Shown piece after piece: positions 44,277-52,907 of a DNA stretch of 64,000 nucleotides. The stretch is from CAZPWF01 sp964590725. Lineage in GTDB: Bacteria > Patescibacteriota > Saccharimonadia > Saccharimonadales > JACQNP01. The position numbers and the translations under genes were made by a program. How positions within the stretch are numbered: position 1 is the first letter of the stretch; each line of letters opens with the position of its first letter. The stretch is from contig CAZPWF010000004.1 in NCBI GenBank assembly GCA_964590725.1, forward strand, positions 1 to 64,000. The letters run 5' to 3'. The notes beneath the pieces are model-generated. The model made no database searches. It was not told the DNA's origin and was given only the letters and a program-made list of their open reading frames with translations.

Positions 44277-44930
44277 ATGATTGAGATAATAATTTCCCTT
44301 GCCGCTATCGGCGCAGTCCTTGTAGTTTCTGAGCTGTTGCTACGGAAAAAAATATTACACGGTGAGATAGCTCGTAAGTTTGTTCATATTATTGTTGGCA
44401 CATTCATTGCGACATGGGCTTTTTATATGTCCATGAGACAAATACAGATATTGAGTGTAATTCTTTTTTTTGGCGTGATTGTTTCGGAGTTGCTAAATAT
44501 ATTTCGATCAGTTCGCGGTGTTTCTAGAAAAACTTGGGGTGAACCACTTTTTGCCGCAAGTGTAGGAATTGTAATTACCTTAGCACCTTTTCCATGGGTC
44601 TACGCTGCGGCTATAATGCACATGAGCCTAGCAGATGGTTTTGCCGCAGTTGTTGGCACAAAGTACGGCGCATCTGGCGGATATCGTATTTTTGGACATT
44701 ACAAGACGATTTTAGGCACTACGACATTTTGGCTAATTTCGTTGTGTATTACATTAGCCTTGCTTGCTTCGCAAAATACAGGGCTTGGAATGGACGCTTG
44801 GCCGATACTTATCTTCTTGCCTTTACTGACAACTTTAACCGAAAACGTAACCGTAAGAGGAATTGATAACATAGCCGTTCCTTTCATGGTATTACTATGT
44901 TTGCAGTTTGCGATACAAGTATATTCTTAG
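44277..44930 (+). CDS. Dolichol/phytol-kinase-like membrane enzyme
   Basis: The 217-aa protein has about seven helices. Motifs include ARKFVHIIVG near the N-terminus, SLADGFAAVVGTKYG in the middle and TENVTVRGIDNIAVP near the end. These match the CTP-dependent polyprenol/diacylglycerol kinase-like family (SEC59, VTE5/6). It may phosphorylate an isoprenoid alcohol used as a lipid carrier or tail. A TACAAT box (44261-44266) lies 10 nt upstream of the ATG. The gene converges with the P-type ATPase, with the two stop codons overlapping. Confidence 0.8.
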   Translation: MIEIIISLAAIGAVLVVSELLLRKKILHGEIARKFVHIIVGTFIATWAFYMSMRQIQILSVILFFGVIVSELLNIFRSVRGVSRKTWGEPLFAASVGIVITLAPFPWVYAAAIMHMSLADGFAAVVGTKYGASGGYRIFGHYKTILGTTTFWLISLCITLALLASQNTGLGMDAWPILIFLPLLTTLTENVTVRGIDNIAVPFMVLLCLQFAIQVYS

Positions 44931-46780
44931 GCTACTGAAGCTTTCTTTTTCTTCCAAGAGCCATGGGCGCGTAGGGCATAAACAATAACGATAATATCGA
45001 CTACTTCCTGGATTGCGGCACCTTGCACGGCTTTGAATTTGCCAGTTGCAAATATTAACATCAGAACTATAGATATAGAAATACCGATCAGTATAGCCTG
45101 GGTGGCAATAGAAATTGTACGTTTAGCTATGGATACGCTGGTTGCTACGCGAGACACGTCATCGAGCATTATAACCACGTCTGCAGATTCACTAGCAGCC
45201 GTTGAGCCACGCGCTCCAAGGGCAATGCCTACATCAGCCGCAGTCAGTACCGGAGCGTCGTTAACGCCATCACCAACGAACGCCACAGGCTTATTTTTTA
45301 CGCCTTCTATGGCGTGAATTTTGTCAGCTGGCAGACATTCTGCAACGACAGTTTCTATGCCGACTTGCTTAGCAATTTTGTTAGCTGTTGCTTCATTGTC
45401 TCCCGTAACCATCAGCGTGTGGGTTATGCCAAGCTTGTTAAGCTTGGATATCATATCCTTGCTTTCAATTCTGACTTTATCAATAAACGTAATATAGCCA
45501 ACAAGTTCTTTGTTTATAGCGATAAATGTGGCTGTTTGACCAGCACCTTTAGATAATGACTTAGGAATAGCAACTCCATGTTCCTCGAGCATACTTATAC
45601 GACCTAACAGCACCGTTTTACCCTGAAGTCGGCCAACTATTCCGTAACCGGCTTTTTCTTGAATCTGCTTAGCCTTATTAACTTTGATCTTTTGTGTTGT
45701 TGCAGAAGAAACAATTGCCTGTGAAAGAATGTGCGTTGAGTTACTGGCAAGAGCGGCTGCAGTTGAGAGTATGTTGTCGGAATCGTGACTACCCAGAGCT
45801 TTTATGTCGCCAACTTCTGGAATACCTTGAGTTAATGTGCCGGTTTTATCGAAAGCAATAGTTTTAACTTCTGCTAAACGTTCTAATGCTCCACCAGTCT
45901 TTACGATGATTCCGTGCCGTGCCGCTCGACTCATACCCGAAACGAGAGCAATAGGAGCACCCAACAATAGAGGGCAAGGTGTTGCAACCACTATGACTTC
46001 TAAGAATCTAACCGGGTCACCCGACATCACCCAGGCGGTACCAGCTATTAAAAATGCTATGAATGTAAAAGGGATGCTATATTTGTCGGCTAACCTAACA
46101 AAAGGCGCCTGACTGGTTGCTGCGGAGTTTACGAGTTTAATTATTTGCTGGTATTGGCTGTCTTCGGCGCTGCTACTTGCCTTGATAACAATTTTGCCAT
46201 CCATGTTTATAGAACCACTTAGTAATGTATCGCCCGAAGACTTTGCAACCGGCAGACTCTCGCCCGTTAGGCTTGCTTCATCAAAATTAGAAGTTCCATC
46301 AATGACCTCGCCGTCAACCGGCACTACTTCTCCAGGTAAAATAACAACCTTATCTCCTACAGATACGGCACTGGCTTTTACGTCAATGACTTTTCCGCCT
46401 TTCAGTATGTGAGCTTTAGTCGGTTTACGTTCCAGCAGGCTTGTTAGCTCAACTTTTGCACGACCCTCTGCATAGTCTTCTAGCGCCTCACCACCCGTAA
46501 GCATCAATACTATGACCATCCCAGCCCAGTATTCACCGAGCAATACTGAAGTCACTATGGCGGTTAGGGCAAGCACATCTACGCCAAAGGCTCCAGATCG
46601 CAAGGTTTGTATCATGCCCCAAGCCAGAGGAATAGCAGCAATAAGTGCGCTACCTCCCAAGATAATATGAGCGAATTTGTCTTTGCCCAGTATGTCGAGA
46701 GCTAGCCCAATAATAATGGCGATGATTACCAAGACTAGTTGCGTGTAATTTTTAGCAAATGATTTTAGTCGTTTCAACAT
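44927..46780 (-). CDS. P1B-type heavy-metal P-type ATPase without metal-binding N-domain
   Basis: The 617-aa protein has P-type ATPase motifs: GEVVPVDGEV, TGES, DKTGTLTQG (phosphorylated Asp), MVTGDNEATA and VGDGVNDAPVLTAADVGIA. The membrane ion motif is TPCPLLLGAP (usual P1B: CPC or SPC), with MSRAARHGIIVKTGGALERL after it. No N-terminal HMA or His-rich domain is present. It exports or imports a transition metal, but which one cannot be said. It is divergent from the membrane-Clp operon. Confidence 0.88.
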   Translation of the reverse strand: MLKRLKSFAKNYTQLVLVIIAIIIGLALDILGKDKFAHIILGGSALIAAIPLAWGMIQTLRSGAFGVDVLALTAIVTSVLLGEYWAGMVIVLMLTGGEALEDYAEGRAKVELTSLLERKPTKAHILKGGKVIDVKASAVSVGDKVVILPGEVVPVDGEVIDGTSNFDEASLTGESLPVAKSSGDTLLSGSINMDGKIVIKASSSAEDSQYQQIIKLVNSAATSQAPFVRLADKYSIPFTFIAFLIAGTAWVMSGDPVRFLEVIVVATPCPLLLGAPIALVSGMSRAARHGIIVKTGGALERLAEVKTIAFDKTGTLTQGIPEVGDIKALGSHDSDNILSTAAALASNSTHILSQAIVSSATTQKIKVNKAKQIQEKAGYGIVGRLQGKTVLLGRISMLEEHGVAIPKSLSKGAGQTATFIAINKELVGYITFIDKVRIESKDMISKLNKLGITHTLMVTGDNEATANKIAKQVGIETVVAECLPADKIHAIEGVKNKPVAFVGDGVNDAPVLTAADVGIALGARGSTAASESADVVIMLDDVSRVATSVSIAKRTISIATQAILIGISISIVLMLIFATGKFKAVQGAAIQEVVDIIVIVYALRAHGSWKKKKASVA

Positions 46781-46903
46781 GTATTAACCCCAGTATTTTA
46801 GATAATTATCAACTAATATAAGTATAGCAACTGTCGCCGGAAAATAATGTTGTGAGTTTTTACCCAGTGCGACAGGAGTACCTTATCTGGTACAATACTG
46901 CTT

Positions 46904-47281
46904 ATGGTCGTCTTTTTGTGCTTACGTTGGTGGTATACCCAAGGCTGGATGTGGGTATGGAACCGTCTCTTTGTTGAGCACCTGATTTGGGTTAACGAAG
47001 TGTTCTCTACGTCTGATTTGCTGCGAACATTGTTTGCTCCTTTTAGGCAAACATATGCTGGACAAATTCGTGGTTCGCTTGGTACTCAGTTTCGGGCATT
47101 TGCGGACAGGACAATATCGAGAGTTATTGGGGCGATTGTCCGGCTGGCTTTGATTGTTTGTGCAATGGTTCTGAGCATCGGTGTAATTCTTATTGCTTCA
47201 CTAACGTTATTAGTCTGGCCATTTCTGCCAATACTTCCAGTTATCTCTGTTATTTTTATGGTTGCAGGGGTAGGATTATGA
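46904..47281 (+). CDS. Membrane protein coupled to Clp-like ATPase
   Basis: The 125-aa protein has a Trp-rich N-terminus (CLRWWYTQGWMWVWNRL), an amphipathic middle (LLRTLFAPFRQTYAGQI) and two C-terminal helices. A TACAAT box (46891-46896) ends 7 nt before the ATG, suggesting leaderless transcription. Its stop overlaps the ATPase ATG by 4 nt. It is probably a partner or anchor of that ATPase; family not recognised. Confidence 0.65.
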   Translation: MVVFLCLRWWYTQGWMWVWNRLFVEHLIWVNEVFSTSDLLRTLFAPFRQTYAGQIRGSLGTQFRAFADRTISRVIGAIVRLALIVCAMVLSIGVILIASLTLLVWPFLPILPVISVIFMVAGVGL

Positions 47282-49698
47282 ACAGCTCGATGTTTAACCC
47301 CAATAATCCTAGATTCAAGAAAGCAACATACGCTACGATTATGGACAGTAGCATTTTACGCACATTTATATGGTTGATTATTATTGCCGCTGGCGTTGGA
47401 TTTGTATATTTAGTGTTTTTCGCACATGTTGCCAGCGGCTATTTATTATTAATTCCACACAGCATATGTGGCGTAATGCTTATGTGGTACTACGGCGAGC
47501 TTAGAAACCTCAAGATTATCCAGAACAGTACGGATATATCTGACGTTGCCAATTTATTAGACAGGCATGTTTTGGCTAAAATCAAACCCGCTACAACCCC
47601 CCAACAACTTGCAGCGATTGTTTCTAAACAGCAGGGCGGGTTCTTTTTTGCTAGTCGTTTTGATATTTCACCTGAGATTTTACAAGCAATTGTCGGCGAT
47701 AATACTAAGAGTTTGGATGAGATCTGGAAAAAAGCCACTGATATTATGCATATGGTCGGACAAAAACAGATTGATAGTGCGGTTGTGGTAGCTGCGATAA
47801 TTTTGAGCGCGCCAAATCCCAACGCATTACTCGCACCGATTCAGCTTGATTCCGAAGATATTCTTACCGGTGCAAAATGGTTTGAACATATCCAAGAAAC
47901 TATAGCTATCCACCAGGCTAGAAAAAACCACGGCGGAATTGGTCGCGATCTTAGCTTTGGTTGGGCGCCAATGCTCAATAATATAGGCTTTAACATAACA
48001 TCGAATATAGAGCGGGGAATACTAGTACATCGTATGGTTAAGTCACGTGAAGAAGTGATTGACCAGACTATGCATGTTCTTACTCAGCCTGGCCGACGAA
48101 ATGCCACATTGGTAGGCGAGTCTGGTGTTGGAAAAACCGCGATTGTTTATTCATTGGCCCAAAAACTTCTCGAGGAAAAGGAAAGTGTACCCAAAGAATT
48201 ACGATACCATCAGGTAATTTCACTTGATGCATCGCATTTAATATCTCGAGCGCCAGGCAGGGGTCAATTAGAAGAATTACTTATTCATGTACTGAACGAA
48301 GCGGTTGCTGCTAAAAACATCATTATTTTCTTAGATGATGCCCAATTATTTTTAAAGGACGGCACGGGTTCAGTTGACCTTTCCAGTATTTTGTTGCCCG
48401 TGCTTGAAGGTGGCGCACTCAAGATGATCATATCGATTAATGATCAAGAATGGTTACGACTGGGCCAGGCTAATCCAGGATTGTCTCAGATGCTAAATAG
48501 GATTATCGTAAAGCCGCTTGATGAAACTGACACACTACAAGTAATGGAAGATCAAGTATTGCTGCTGGAAGCACAGAACAAAGTGGTATATATGCGACAA
48601 TCACTTCAAGAATCATATAAGTTAGCAAACAGATTTATTCATGAACAAGCATTCCCAGGTAAGGCGATAAAACTATTAGAAGCGTCGGCTGGATTTCCAG
48701 AACAGAAGCACTTCATCACCGCTAAATCTGTACAACAAGCAGTAGAAAAATCATTCGATGTAAAAGTACAAACAGCTGATTCTGTCGAGGAGCGTGACAC
48801 GCTGCTTAATCTAGAAGAGCGTATCCACCACAGAATGATTAACCAATCCAGAGCTGTTAAGCTAGTAAGTGATGCGCTTCGCCGTGCTAGAACTGGTGTG
48901 CGAAACGAAAATAAACCTATCGGAACGTTTTTGTTCTTGGGTCCAACTGGTGTAGGTAAGACAGAGCTATCAAAAGCATTGGCTTCGGTATATTTCGGTG
49001 GCGAAGAGCGACTTGTTAGATTAGATCTTAATGAGTTTTCTCACCCCGAAGACACGACACGACTTATTGCTTCTGGCGCTAGTGACCAGTATAGTCTGTG
49101 CGCTCAGATATCCAAGCAGCCGTTTAGTGTAGTCCTGCTAGACGAAATCGAAAAAGCACATCCAAACGTACTCAACCTGTTGCTGCAGTTACTCGACGAA
49201 GGCACACTACGGGACGCCGAGAATAAACCAATAAGCTTCCGTGATGCAGTTATTATTGCCACAAGTAATGCTGGGGCTGATAAGATCCGGGAACATATTC
49301 AAAACGGCGAGCAACTGGAGCAGTTTGAGGAAGCCTTTGTAAATGAACTTATAGATTCACAAATCTTTCGTCCGGAGTTTTTGAACCGTTTTGATGAGAT
49401 TATATTATTCAGACCATTAACACCGGAAGAGCTTCTGCAGGTGGTTGATCTTCTTATGAATCAACTCAACAAACGTTTAGCGCCACAGAAGGTGACAGTT
49501 ACTTTATCGCAAAGCGGCAAGGAGTTAATGGCGCAGACGGGTTATGATCCTAGATTAGGTGCCCGTCCACTCAAAAGAGTTATGCAACGTGCAGTAGAGA
49601 ATGTTGTAGCCCAAAAAGTTCTAGAGGGGTCGGTATCTCCTGGCCAAAGTATAGAACTCGACGCCCCAGAATTACAGAAAGTCCTCAATGACCACTAA
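47278..49698 (+). CDS. Membrane-anchored ClpC/ClpB-like double AAA+ ATPase
   Basis: ATG 47278 gives 806 aa; the frame is open further upstream, but this start couples it to the preceding gene. Two membrane helices (about 26-50 and 52-72) come first. D1 has Walker A G280-ESGVGK286-T and Walker B FLDDAQ (D353-D354). D2 has Walker A G555-PTGVGK561-T and LLDEIEKAH (D622-E623), followed by the ClpB D2-small domain (GYDPRLGARPLKR). The pore loops are altered: GRGQLEE (327-333) instead of YRGEFEE in D1, and SDQYSLCAQ (602-610) instead of GYVG in D2. It may remodel membrane proteins. No ClpP is in the window. Confidence 0.88.
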   Translation: MNSSMFNPNNPRFKKATYATIMDSSILRTFIWLIIIAAGVGFVYLVFFAHVASGYLLLIPHSICGVMLMWYYGELRNLKIIQNSTDISDVANLLDRHVLAKIKPATTPQQLAAIVSKQQGGFFFASRFDISPEILQAIVGDNTKSLDEIWKKATDIMHMVGQKQIDSAVVVAAIILSAPNPNALLAPIQLDSEDILTGAKWFEHIQETIAIHQARKNHGGIGRDLSFGWAPMLNNIGFNITSNIERGILVHRMVKSREEVIDQTMHVLTQPGRRNATLVGESGVGKTAIVYSLAQKLLEEKESVPKELRYHQVISLDASHLISRAPGRGQLEELLIHVLNEAVAAKNIIIFLDDAQLFLKDGTGSVDLSSILLPVLEGGALKMIISINDQEWLRLGQANPGLSQMLNRIIVKPLDETDTLQVMEDQVLLLEAQNKVVYMRQSLQESYKLANRFIHEQAFPGKAIKLLEASAGFPEQKHFITAKSVQQAVEKSFDVKVQTADSVEERDTLLNLEERIHHRMINQSRAVKLVSDALRRARTGVRNENKPIGTFLFLGPTGVGKTELSKALASVYFGGEERLVRLDLNEFSHPEDTTRLIASGASDQYSLCAQISKQPFSVVLLDEIEKAHPNVLNLLLQLLDEGTLRDAENKPISFRDAVIIATSNAGADKIREHIQNGEQLEQFEEAFVNELIDSQIFRPEFLNRFDEIILFRPLTPEELLQVVDLLMNQLNKRLAPQKVTVTLSQSGKELMAQTGYDPRLGARPLKRVMQRAVENVVAQKVLEGSVSPGQSIELDAPELQKVLNDH

Positions 49699-49708
49699 AA
49701 ATACTGAT

Positions 49709-50326
49709 CTACGACTTGTGAAAATGTTCAGGGTGTTCGTCATACTCAGAGCGAATTTTCTCATAATATTCCGCTACACCAGGATGCCCGTGAGCCTTTT
49801 TGCGATGAATTGCTAGATTTCTATCAAATATTTCTTTTGTAATTCCCCGTGAACGATAATATTCTCCACCATCGAAAAAGCGAATCATTAGAGAAATATA
49901 TTTATCAATTGCCCTAACATAAAGCGCCTCGTTAGTGTCTTGTCTTTCGTAACAATCAACAGTATCAATAAGCCAAGGAAAATTTGCAAAACGGAGTTTT
50001 AGCTTTTCTAAAGCCTCTGCCTCGTTTTGCTCTTTTGATTCTAATACTTCGTCATCTGCCCAGACAGAAGTATCTGACGCATAGACTTCTACAAGATCGT
50101 GAACAATAGAGAACTGACTGACTAGTCCTATATCTAGACTTGCGTCTATGTGGGGCGCTAAACTGCACGCAAGTACAGCAACTGACCAAGAATGTTCCGC
50201 GTCGTTTTCGTTTCTTCTATGTCCTTCGGGTTGATTGGGTAAAAGCATGTCACGTTCTATGCCGTAGAAAGGCAGTATAACTTCGCTAATTAGATCTTTG
50301 GCTTGTTCGTGTGTGGATTTTTCCAT
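49709..50326 (-). CDS. HD-domain phosphohydrolase, YfbR/HDDC2-like
   Basis: The frame could start at 50365, but ATG 50326 lies 6 nt after GATAAT (50333-50338, minus strand), the usual leaderless layout here. The 205-aa product has HD-domain metal residues (DAEHSW, IVHDLVEVYASD) in the style of 5'-deoxynucleotidases. It may remove phosphate from dNMPs. It converges with the Clp-like gene. Confidence 0.82.
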   Translation of the reverse strand: MEKSTHEQAKDLISEVILPFYGIERDMLLPNQPEGHRRNENDAEHSWSVAVLACSLAPHIDASLDIGLVSQFSIVHDLVEVYASDTSVWADDEVLESKEQNEAEALEKLKLRFANFPWLIDTVDCYERQDTNEALYVRAIDKYISLMIRFFDGGEYYRSRGITKEIFDRNLAIHRKKAHGHPGVAEYYEKIRSEYDEHPEHFHKS

Positions 50327-50399
50327 AAGTGTATTATCGATCACAGCCAATACATTCACAAGCATAAGCTACTTGGTCTAGGATTGTTACAGGGAAGAT

Positions 50400-50927
50400 C
50401 TATTCTATTAAGCTGTTTAATTTTGCGACTGTATCAAATGGAGAACCTTGAGTATTGTTTATGATAATAGCTTCATTATTCTCCCATGCGGCTAGCTTTT
50501 TATAATTTTGAATTATTTTATTATCTTTTAGTTTAGAGCGTGAGTCCCTGTTTTTGTTTCTTGAAATAACTGTGGTTTCGTCTGGCAAAAGAACAACGAG
50601 CTTATAGTCTAAATCTCTCAGGTATTCATTCCATTTTTTAAATTCGTCAGGCGATGCATTAAAATCGATCAAACAATTAATTCCATGTTCAATATAGCGT
50701 TTAGCAATATCGCAACAAACTGGTATGGAAACTTCCCATTGAGTCACTGTTTCCTTGGGCCAATCTTTCTCATAACCATCTGCCGTTGAATATCCAGTTT
50801 TTACTAGTTGCCGTAACTCATCTTGGTTTATATAGGCCCATGTGCCCTTTGCTTGTCTTAGAAATTCCGCTGCAGTCGTCGACTTGCCAGCTCCAGCTGG
50901 ACCGGTTATAAGAAGTAAGTTAGTCAT
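50400..50927 (-). CDS. P-loop kinase (AAA_33-like)
   Basis: The 175-aa protein starts with LLLITGPAGAGKSTTAAEFL (Walker A). It has NQDELRQLVK after it and a lid-like Arg-rich stretch (SRNKNRDSRSK). It resembles small nucleoside or gluconate kinase-like P-loop proteins. The substrate is unknown. The 137 bp upstream (50928-51064) hold no gene I can support. Confidence 0.75.
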   Translation of the reverse strand: MTNLLLITGPAGAGKSTTAAEFLRQAKGTWAYINQDELRQLVKTGYSTADGYEKDWPKETVTQWEVSIPVCCDIAKRYIEHGINCLIDFNASPDEFKKWNEYLRDLDYKLVVLLPDETTVISRNKNRDSRSKLKDNKIIQNYKKLAAWENNEAIIINNTQGSPFDTVAKLNSLIE

Positions 50928-51064
50928 ATCGTTTAGCTTAACAGAAAAGACTTACATGAAGGAGTTTTTGTTTTATGCTTCCCATGTTGGTATATTACCA
51001 GCCACTTAGCGTGTGCTCGCTACATGACCCTTTTAGGTGTTTGGTTCGCTATAGGAATTAATTG

Positions 51065-51472
51065 TTAGCGGCTAGTAACAATATCTTCAAGTAATTCGGC
51101 TAACATTCTGGGCGTAAGGGGGTAATCTCGCGCATCCATACCTCCGCCATTAAAAGAGTAAATTGGCGCCGTCTCGGCACTTATAGTTATATGTCTTAGT
51201 GGCATTTCTTGAGCTATTCCAGTTTTAGGGTTCGGTTCGAGTCCACATTCTGTGTATTGTGCCCCCGCTATCACAATTCCGCTTAAACCCTTGAAAACTC
51301 TTATGAAGTTAGCAGTTCTGTCATTTATAACACGAGGTGACTCCAACGCAGTAGCGTAAACTGCGTATTCTCCCAATTCGTTCACGAATGGTTTGTGATC
51401 GTGGGTATCAACAAAACCTTTTATAGCTTCGGTAGCGCGCAACAATTCTGCAGGGTGTATGGATTCATACAT
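51065..51472 (-). CDS. Hypothetical protein
   Basis: The frame opens at TTG 51490, but ATG 51472 (MYESIHPAELLRATEAIKGF) is the more likely start. The 135-aa soluble product has no recognised domain. It sits alone before the tRNA/locus-B region. Confidence 0.45.
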   Translation of the reverse strand: MYESIHPAELLRATEAIKGFVDTHDHKPFVNELGEYAVYATALESPRVINDRTANFIRVFKGLSGIVIAGAQYTECGLEPNPKTGIAQEMPLRHITISAETAPIYSFNGGGMDARDYPLTPRMLAELLEDIVTSR

Positions 51473-51595
51473 ATTATTAGTACAATACAAGATAGGTGGA
51501 GTATTGTCAATAAATTACATAAGCGTTTTCATTGGCAACCGAACTGCTGCTTCGTAATACCGGTTCAAATCTGTACTCGAATATCGAGTTGAAAT

Positions 51596-51618
51596 AAAAA
51601 CCACCCCCATTGGAGTGG
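51596..51618 (-). terminator. Terminator of locus-B RNA
   Basis: On the minus strand CCACTCC pairs with GGGGTGG (loop AATG), followed by TTTTT. It lies just after the partial tRNA 3' end (51632-51653). Confidence 0.75.
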
Positions 51619-51631
51619 CTTGTATTTCACC

Positions 51632-51653
51632 TGGTACCCCGGGACGGATTCGA
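51632..51653 (-). repeat. Partial tRNA-Arg(TCT) 3' end copy
   Basis: 22 bp identical to 51818-51839, the last part of the T-loop, T-stem, acceptor and CCA of tRNA-Arg(TCT), 186 bp away and on the same strand. Confidence 0.95.
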
Positions 51654-51784
51654 CTCACCCTTGGCGAGCCCGAAATTTCATCTTTGAAAACAAGTTTTCA
51701 AGAGAAAGTTTCCTTGCAAAATGTCACCGGCATTTCTCACACCGACCTATAGGTCGACAGTTCTAATCAATCTAGAATAATCAC

Positions 51785-51810
51785 GGAAAAGCCCCGCACA
51801 TTGGCGAGGC
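51785..51810 (-). terminator. Terminator after tRNA-Gly/tRNA-Arg(TCT)
   Basis: Minus strand GCCTCGC-caatgt-GCGGGGC, then CTTTTCC. It ends the two-tRNA unit 7 nt after the tRNA-Arg CCA. Confidence 0.8.
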
Positions 51811-51817
51811 ATTTTCG

Positions 51818-51894
51818 TGGTACCCCGGGACGGATTCGAACCGCCGACCTAATGGTTAGAACCCACTTGCTCTATCCAGCTGAGCTACCGGGGC
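51818..51894 (-). tRNA. tRNA-Arg (TCT anticodon)
   Basis: 77-nt cloverleaf with encoded CCA. Acceptor GCCCCGG/CCGGGGT; anticodon stem AGTGG/CCATT with loop GTTCTAA; T-arm GGCGGTTCGAATCCGTC. It follows tRNA-Gly by 3 nt. Confidence 0.95.
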
Positions 51895-51897
51895 ATA

Positions 51898-51972
51898 TGG
51901 TGCGGGTGGGCGGAATCGAACCGCCATCGCAAGTTTGGAAAACTTGTATATTAACCGTTATACGACACCCGC
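51898..51972 (-). tRNA. tRNA-Gly (TCC anticodon)
   Basis: 75-nt cloverleaf with encoded CCA. Acceptor GCGGGTG/CACCCGC; anticodon stem CAAGT/ACTTG with loop TTTCCAA; T-arm GGCGGTTCGATTCCGCC. Confidence 0.95.
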
Positions 51973-52025
51973 TTGAATTAACAGAGTGTATTATATCAAA
52001 TATGATCGTAAAAACAGATAGGGAG

Positions 52026-52031
52026 TATAAT
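52026..52031 (+). promoter_or_regulatory. -10 box for 38-aa gene
   Basis: TATAAT 8 nt before the ATG at 52040. Confidence 0.55.
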
Positions 52032-52039
52032 TGTATATT

Positions 52040-52156
52040 ATGATGGCTGAAAAACAATCGCATAGCCCAGAAAAAGAAAAAAGCCCAAATGTTCTGAAGT
52101 GGTTGGCTATAAGCGCATTAGCGCTATTTGGAATTGATAGGATTTTTCACGATTGA
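52040..52156 (+). CDS. 38-aa single-helix protein
   Basis: This short ORF reads MMAEKQSHSPEKEKSP, then a helix (VLKWLAISALALFGI) and DRIFHD. The TATAAT at 52026-52031 gives it the same leaderless start pattern as known genes, and it runs straight into the ITPase-like gene (ATG 9 nt after its stop). Function unknown. Confidence 0.5.
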   Translation: MMAEKQSHSPEKEKSPNVLKWLAISALALFGIDRIFHD

Positions 52157-52164
52157 TTGACGAT

Positions 52165-52713
52165 ATGAAAATGACATTAGTAACCGGTAATAAACATAAA
52201 TTAGAAGAGTGGCGGCATTTATTGCCGAAAAATATTAGCCTGGAATTTGTAGATATAGCATTAGACGAAATTCAGAGTATGGATCTAGCTGAGATAGTCA
52301 CTGATAAGGCAAAGCGCGCCTATGCTAAGCTTGGCAAACCAGTCGTAGTAGAGGATATTGCGACTGCTATTGATAGTATGAATGGGCTGCCTGGCCCATT
52401 CATTAAGTTTTTTGTTAAGCAGATGGGTAATGACTGTTTAGTTCGTCTGGCTGGAAAGGAAAATTCTCCAGCGACAGTAACATGTACGGTCGCCTACTAT
52501 GATGGAGTTTCTGTCGTCGTAGCAACGGGTGAAGTAAAAGGAACAGTAGTTACTCCAAGAGGAAAAAACGGTTTTGGCTTCGATTTTGGCTTTATACCTG
52601 CAGGCGCTGACAGAACATATGCGGAGATGACACCCGAGGAAAAAGGAAAAGTAAGTCACAGAAGCAAGGCTATCATTGCCCTGATACCGTTACTAGAGCA
52701 GCTAAACTTGTAA
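52165..52713 (+). CDS. RdgB/HAM1-like nucleoside triphosphate pyrophosphatase
   Basis: ATG 52165 (MKMTLVTGNKHKLEEW) is preferred to an upstream TTG. The 182-aa protein shows TGNKHKLEE, VVVEDIATAIDSMNGLPGPFIKFF, the GFGFDFGFIPAG segment and MTPEEKGKVSHRSKAI, all typical for RdgB/Ham1 enzymes that hydrolyse dITP and XTP. With the two Nudix proteins it forms a set of nucleotide-pool cleaners in this window. Confidence 0.9.
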   Translation: MKMTLVTGNKHKLEEWRHLLPKNISLEFVDIALDEIQSMDLAEIVTDKAKRAYAKLGKPVVVEDIATAIDSMNGLPGPFIKFFVKQMGNDCLVRLAGKENSPATVTCTVAYYDGVSVVVATGEVKGTVVTPRGKNGFGFDFGFIPAGADRTYAEMTPEEKGKVSHRSKAIIALIPLLEQLNL

Positions 52714-52748
52714 AAACAGACAATATAACATATAATCACCCCTGTTGT

Positions 52749-52826
52749 GGCGGGCTTAGCTCAGTTGGTTAGAGCGCCGGGTTGTGGTTCCGGAGGTCGT
52801 GGGTTCGATCCCCATAGCTCGCCCCA
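52749..52826 (+). tRNA. tRNA-His (GTG anticodon)
   Basis: 78 nt including the G(-1) that pairs with C73, and encoded CCA. Acceptor GCGGGCT/AGCTCGC; anticodon loop TTGTGGT; T-arm GTGGGTTCGATCCCCAT. Confidence 0.95.
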
Positions 52827-52832
52827 AATATA

Positions 52833-52856
52833 AACACTTCGCAAAGAAGTGTTTTT
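52833..52856 (+). terminator. Terminator after tRNA-His
   Basis: AACACTTC (52833-52840) pairs with GAAGTGTT (52846-52853) around GCAAA, followed by T4 (52854-52856 and on). Confidence 0.85.
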
Positions 52857-52907
52857 TGTTTTTGCTAGTGCATCTATTGCTTAGCAGTCAAGGCGACTTT
52901 ATAAAAC

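Larger units (their letters stand above)
51596..51785 (-). ncRNA. Locus B: structured RNA or insert ending in a tRNA-Arg 3' copy
   Basis: On the minus strand, after the tRNA-Arg(TCT) terminator, comes a 14-bp palindrome (CGACCTATAGGTCG). The unit then reads AGGTCGG, GTGTGAGAA, a hairpin (AAATG/CATTT around CCGGTGA), TTTGCAAG, a long near-perfect hairpin (about 51669-51709), GGGCTCG and GGGTGAG. It ends with an exact 22-bp copy of the neighbouring tRNA-Arg 3' end. Its own terminator follows. The 88-nt core (51654-51741) matches the core at 59837-59940 at both ends, with a compensatory base-pair change. It could be a small RNA, an integrated mini-element, or both. No coding frame fits. Confidence 0.5.

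Noticed and set aside
51632..51894. tmRNA (ssrA) candidate
   Set aside because: GGATTCGAC on the plus strand resembles a tmRNA 5' piece, but the rest of the tmRNA 5' end, a tag frame and a matching 3' tRNA-like end are missing. The T-arm pieces belong to minus-strand tRNA-Arg.
51801..52063. ORFs across the tRNA-Arg/tRNA-Gly genes
   Set aside because: They are translations of tRNA sequence in both directions and have no independent support.
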